From assembly GCA_905479025.1 (NCBI GenBank), contig CAJQKX010000324.1, forward strand, positions 1-7,216: a stretch of DNA of 7,216 nucleotides, in the 5' to 3' direction. The translations under genes were made by a program, and so were the position numbers. Below are positions 6,515 through 7,216 of this stretch, piece by piece (within the stretch, counting starts at the first letter, position 1; each line of letters begins with the position of its first letter). Source of the DNA: an uncultured Paraglaciecola sp. GTDB taxonomy: Bacteria > Pseudomonadota > Gammaproteobacteria > Enterobacterales > Alteromonadaceae. Under the pieces are notes generated by a model. That model saw only the letters and a program-made list of their open reading frames with translations, was not told the origin of the DNA and made no database searches.

Positions 6515-6856
6515 ATGAAGGATCAGGCTCACAGCCTTTATCAGGTGGCCATAGCACAATTTCAAAGAGCAGCTGAAATTATACAGCTACCATCTGATTA
6601 TCGAAGTATTTTAGCGGAGCCTGAGAATGAGATAATTGTCAACTTCCCCGTTCGTTTAGATAGTGGCGGGCTGCGTATTTTTACAGGCTATCGAATACAA
6701 CATAACAATATATTGGGGCCCTATAAGGGAGGCTTGCGTTTCCATCCTGCGGTAGATTTAAACGAAGTAAAAGCTCTGGCCGCTTGGATGACTTTTAAAA
6801 CGGCTCTAGTGGGTATCCCGTTTGGTGGAGCTAAAGGTGGAGCTATTGATATCTAG
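6515..6856 (+). pseudogene. Glu/Leu/Phe/Val dehydrogenase, truncated N-terminal fragment (113 of about 420 aa)
   Basis: The fragment starts like a normal glutamate-dehydrogenase-type enzyme and keeps the substrate-domain motifs: IVNFPVRLDSGG, GPYKGGLRFHP (K71), MTFKTAL (K95) and IPFGGAKGGA with the catalytic-type Lys K107. Five codons beyond that motif the frame ends at TAG 6854-6856. The expected continuation (D-P-x-x-x-S-x-x-E and the NAD-binding domain) is absent from all three frames downstream, so the gene was cut by a rearrangement and not merely by a stop codon. Without the Rossmann domain it cannot be an active dehydrogenase. ATG 6515 is chosen because the protein matches the family from there; a TTG at 6467 would only add a 16-residue tail unlike the family. 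The break lies about 200 bases from a transposase end, which suggests a mobile-element event. Intact members interconvert glutamate and 2-oxoglutarate plus ammonia, or deaminate branched or aromatic amino acids. Confidence 0.85.
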
Positions 6857-7058
6857 GACAGGCACAGTAGGAGGATAGATTTCGCATGAGCTTTCTTCAA
6901 ACGCTAGTGTTTAAATTCTGAAATAAGTATTTGAGTGGAACGTTTTTAGGCAATTTTGATGGGCAAACGATTAATAGAGCTCATTTATGCTTTTCTGCGT
7001 AGCCGAATAACTCGAACTCGGTGTGGTTCGATGCTTATTACTATAGCTAGTGATTCTT
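6857..7058. other. Non-coding debris between the broken dehydrogenase and the transposase
   Basis: I see no gene of normal length on either strand. The stretch contains an SD-like AGGAGG (6869-6874) before an 11-codon frame at 6886-6921 (MSFLQTLVFKF), which may be the leftover start of a lost gene. It also contains an imperfect palindrome at 7006-7039. It probably holds the junction of the rearrangement that removed the rest of the dehydrogenase. Confidence 0.5.
7006..7039. repeat. Imperfect palindrome 20 bases beyond the transposase stop
   Basis: TCGAAC (7012-7017) pairs with GTTCGA (7026-7031) around an eight-base loop. Outside it AATAA (7006-7010) pairs with TTATT (7035-7039), giving a bulged hairpin of 11 base pairs. 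It lies just past the 3' end of the minus-strand transposase gene. Y1 transposases act on imperfect end hairpins, so this could be an end structure of the element. That role is speculative. Confidence 0.35.
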
Positions 7059-7216
7059 TTAAGCGGTATTAGCTAAATGTGCACGCCGTTTGCCAAAGCG
7101 TTGGTAGTGTAAGGCTTCGAACTGTGTGACGTTGCTTAACCAGCGTTTGGTATCCAGGTTTAATCGCTGCAAAATGGGTGGTAAATCATCAGGAATTGAA
7201 CCGCGTTTGTTATCAA
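7059..7216 (-). CDS. Y1-type (IS200/REP-associated-like) transposase, C-terminal 51 residues
   Basis: Reading the - strand from the right edge, an open frame (7214 down to 7062, stop TAA at 7061-7059) encodes a segment containing DNKRGSIPDDLPPILQRLNL, then DTKRWLSNVTQFEAL and a basic GKRRAHL end. The pattern D-K-R-G-x-I-x-x-x-L-P-P-I-L-x-R-L-x-x-x-x-x-x-W is one I recognise from the C-terminus of roughly 320-residue proteins with a Y1_Tnp domain, common in marine gammaproteobacteria. The catalytic His-x-His and Tyr would be to the right, outside the window. The C-terminal basic tail seems shorter than usual, so the copy may be degraded. The family call is from memory of the motif and is moderately sure. 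It converges on the truncated dehydrogenase. Confidence 0.6.
   Translation of the reverse strand, partial: DNKRGSIPDDLPPILQRLNLDTKRWLSNVTQFEALHYQRFGKRRAHLANTA

Noticed and set aside
5481..6889. Shared 11-mer ATTTCGCATGA at 5481 and 6879
   Set aside because: In about 7 kb several 11-base matches are expected by chance, and the flanks do not match.
1..7216. CRISPR array, tRNA or rRNA
   Set aside because: No regularly spaced direct repeats, cloverleaf or rRNA-like conserved stretches were seen on reading either strand.

Overview
The window looks like a chromosomal accessory region of a marine-type gammaproteobacterium (Cellvibrionales, Alteromonadales or a similar group). This rests on moderate to low GC with AT-rich third positions, a FecR / TonB-receptor pair, a receptor of the 'EEIVVTAQKRE' type, and a transposase remnant of a kind I associate with marine gammaproteobacteria. 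The taxonomic call is inference from protein style only.

Layout, all on the + strand except the last gene. (1) Positions 2-298 are the 3' end of a FecR-type anti-sigma / signal-relay gene. (2) Positions 299-559 form a 261-base gap with three A-tracts phased at 10 bp, followed by a plausible ECF-type promoter and a tiny upstream reading frame that overlaps the next start. (3) Positions 560-3034 encode a TonB-dependent outer-membrane receptor with an N-terminal STN signalling domain. It ends at a good intrinsic terminator (3049-3083). (4) Positions 3115-4488 encode an inner-membrane GPH/MFS_2-type cation symporter. (5) Positions 4518-5441 encode a PuuE-like (cofactor-independent allantoinase) member of the polysaccharide deacetylase superfamily. 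(6) Positions 5518-6423 encode a second, very different NodB-fold protein that I cannot assign to a named family. (7) Positions 6515-6856 are a glutamate-dehydrogenase-type gene cut off inside the catalytic domain. (8) After about 200 non-coding bases, 7059-7216 on the - strand is the C-terminus of a Y1-type (IS200/REP-associated-like) transposase.

Working model (inference): an extracytoplasmic signalling system (sigma factor presumably upstream, FecR, STN-receptor) senses and imports a compound across the outer membrane. The symporter takes it across the inner membrane, and the two NodB-fold hydrolases open or deacylate it. The dehydrogenase fragment would fit an older link to nitrogen assimilation but is now dead. 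The substrate is unknown. A cyclic amide/ureide or an N-acylated sugar derivative would fit the enzymes.

The most unusual observation is in the receptor. After its STN domain it contains a second, complete-looking signal peptide, preceded by its own Shine-Dalgarno sequence and ATG (932), before the TonB box and plug. Codon choice changes at the same place: all five Phe codons upstream are TTC, while about 34 of 39 downstream are TTT. The gene therefore looks like a STN-encoding reading frame fused in frame to an entire receptor precursor gene.
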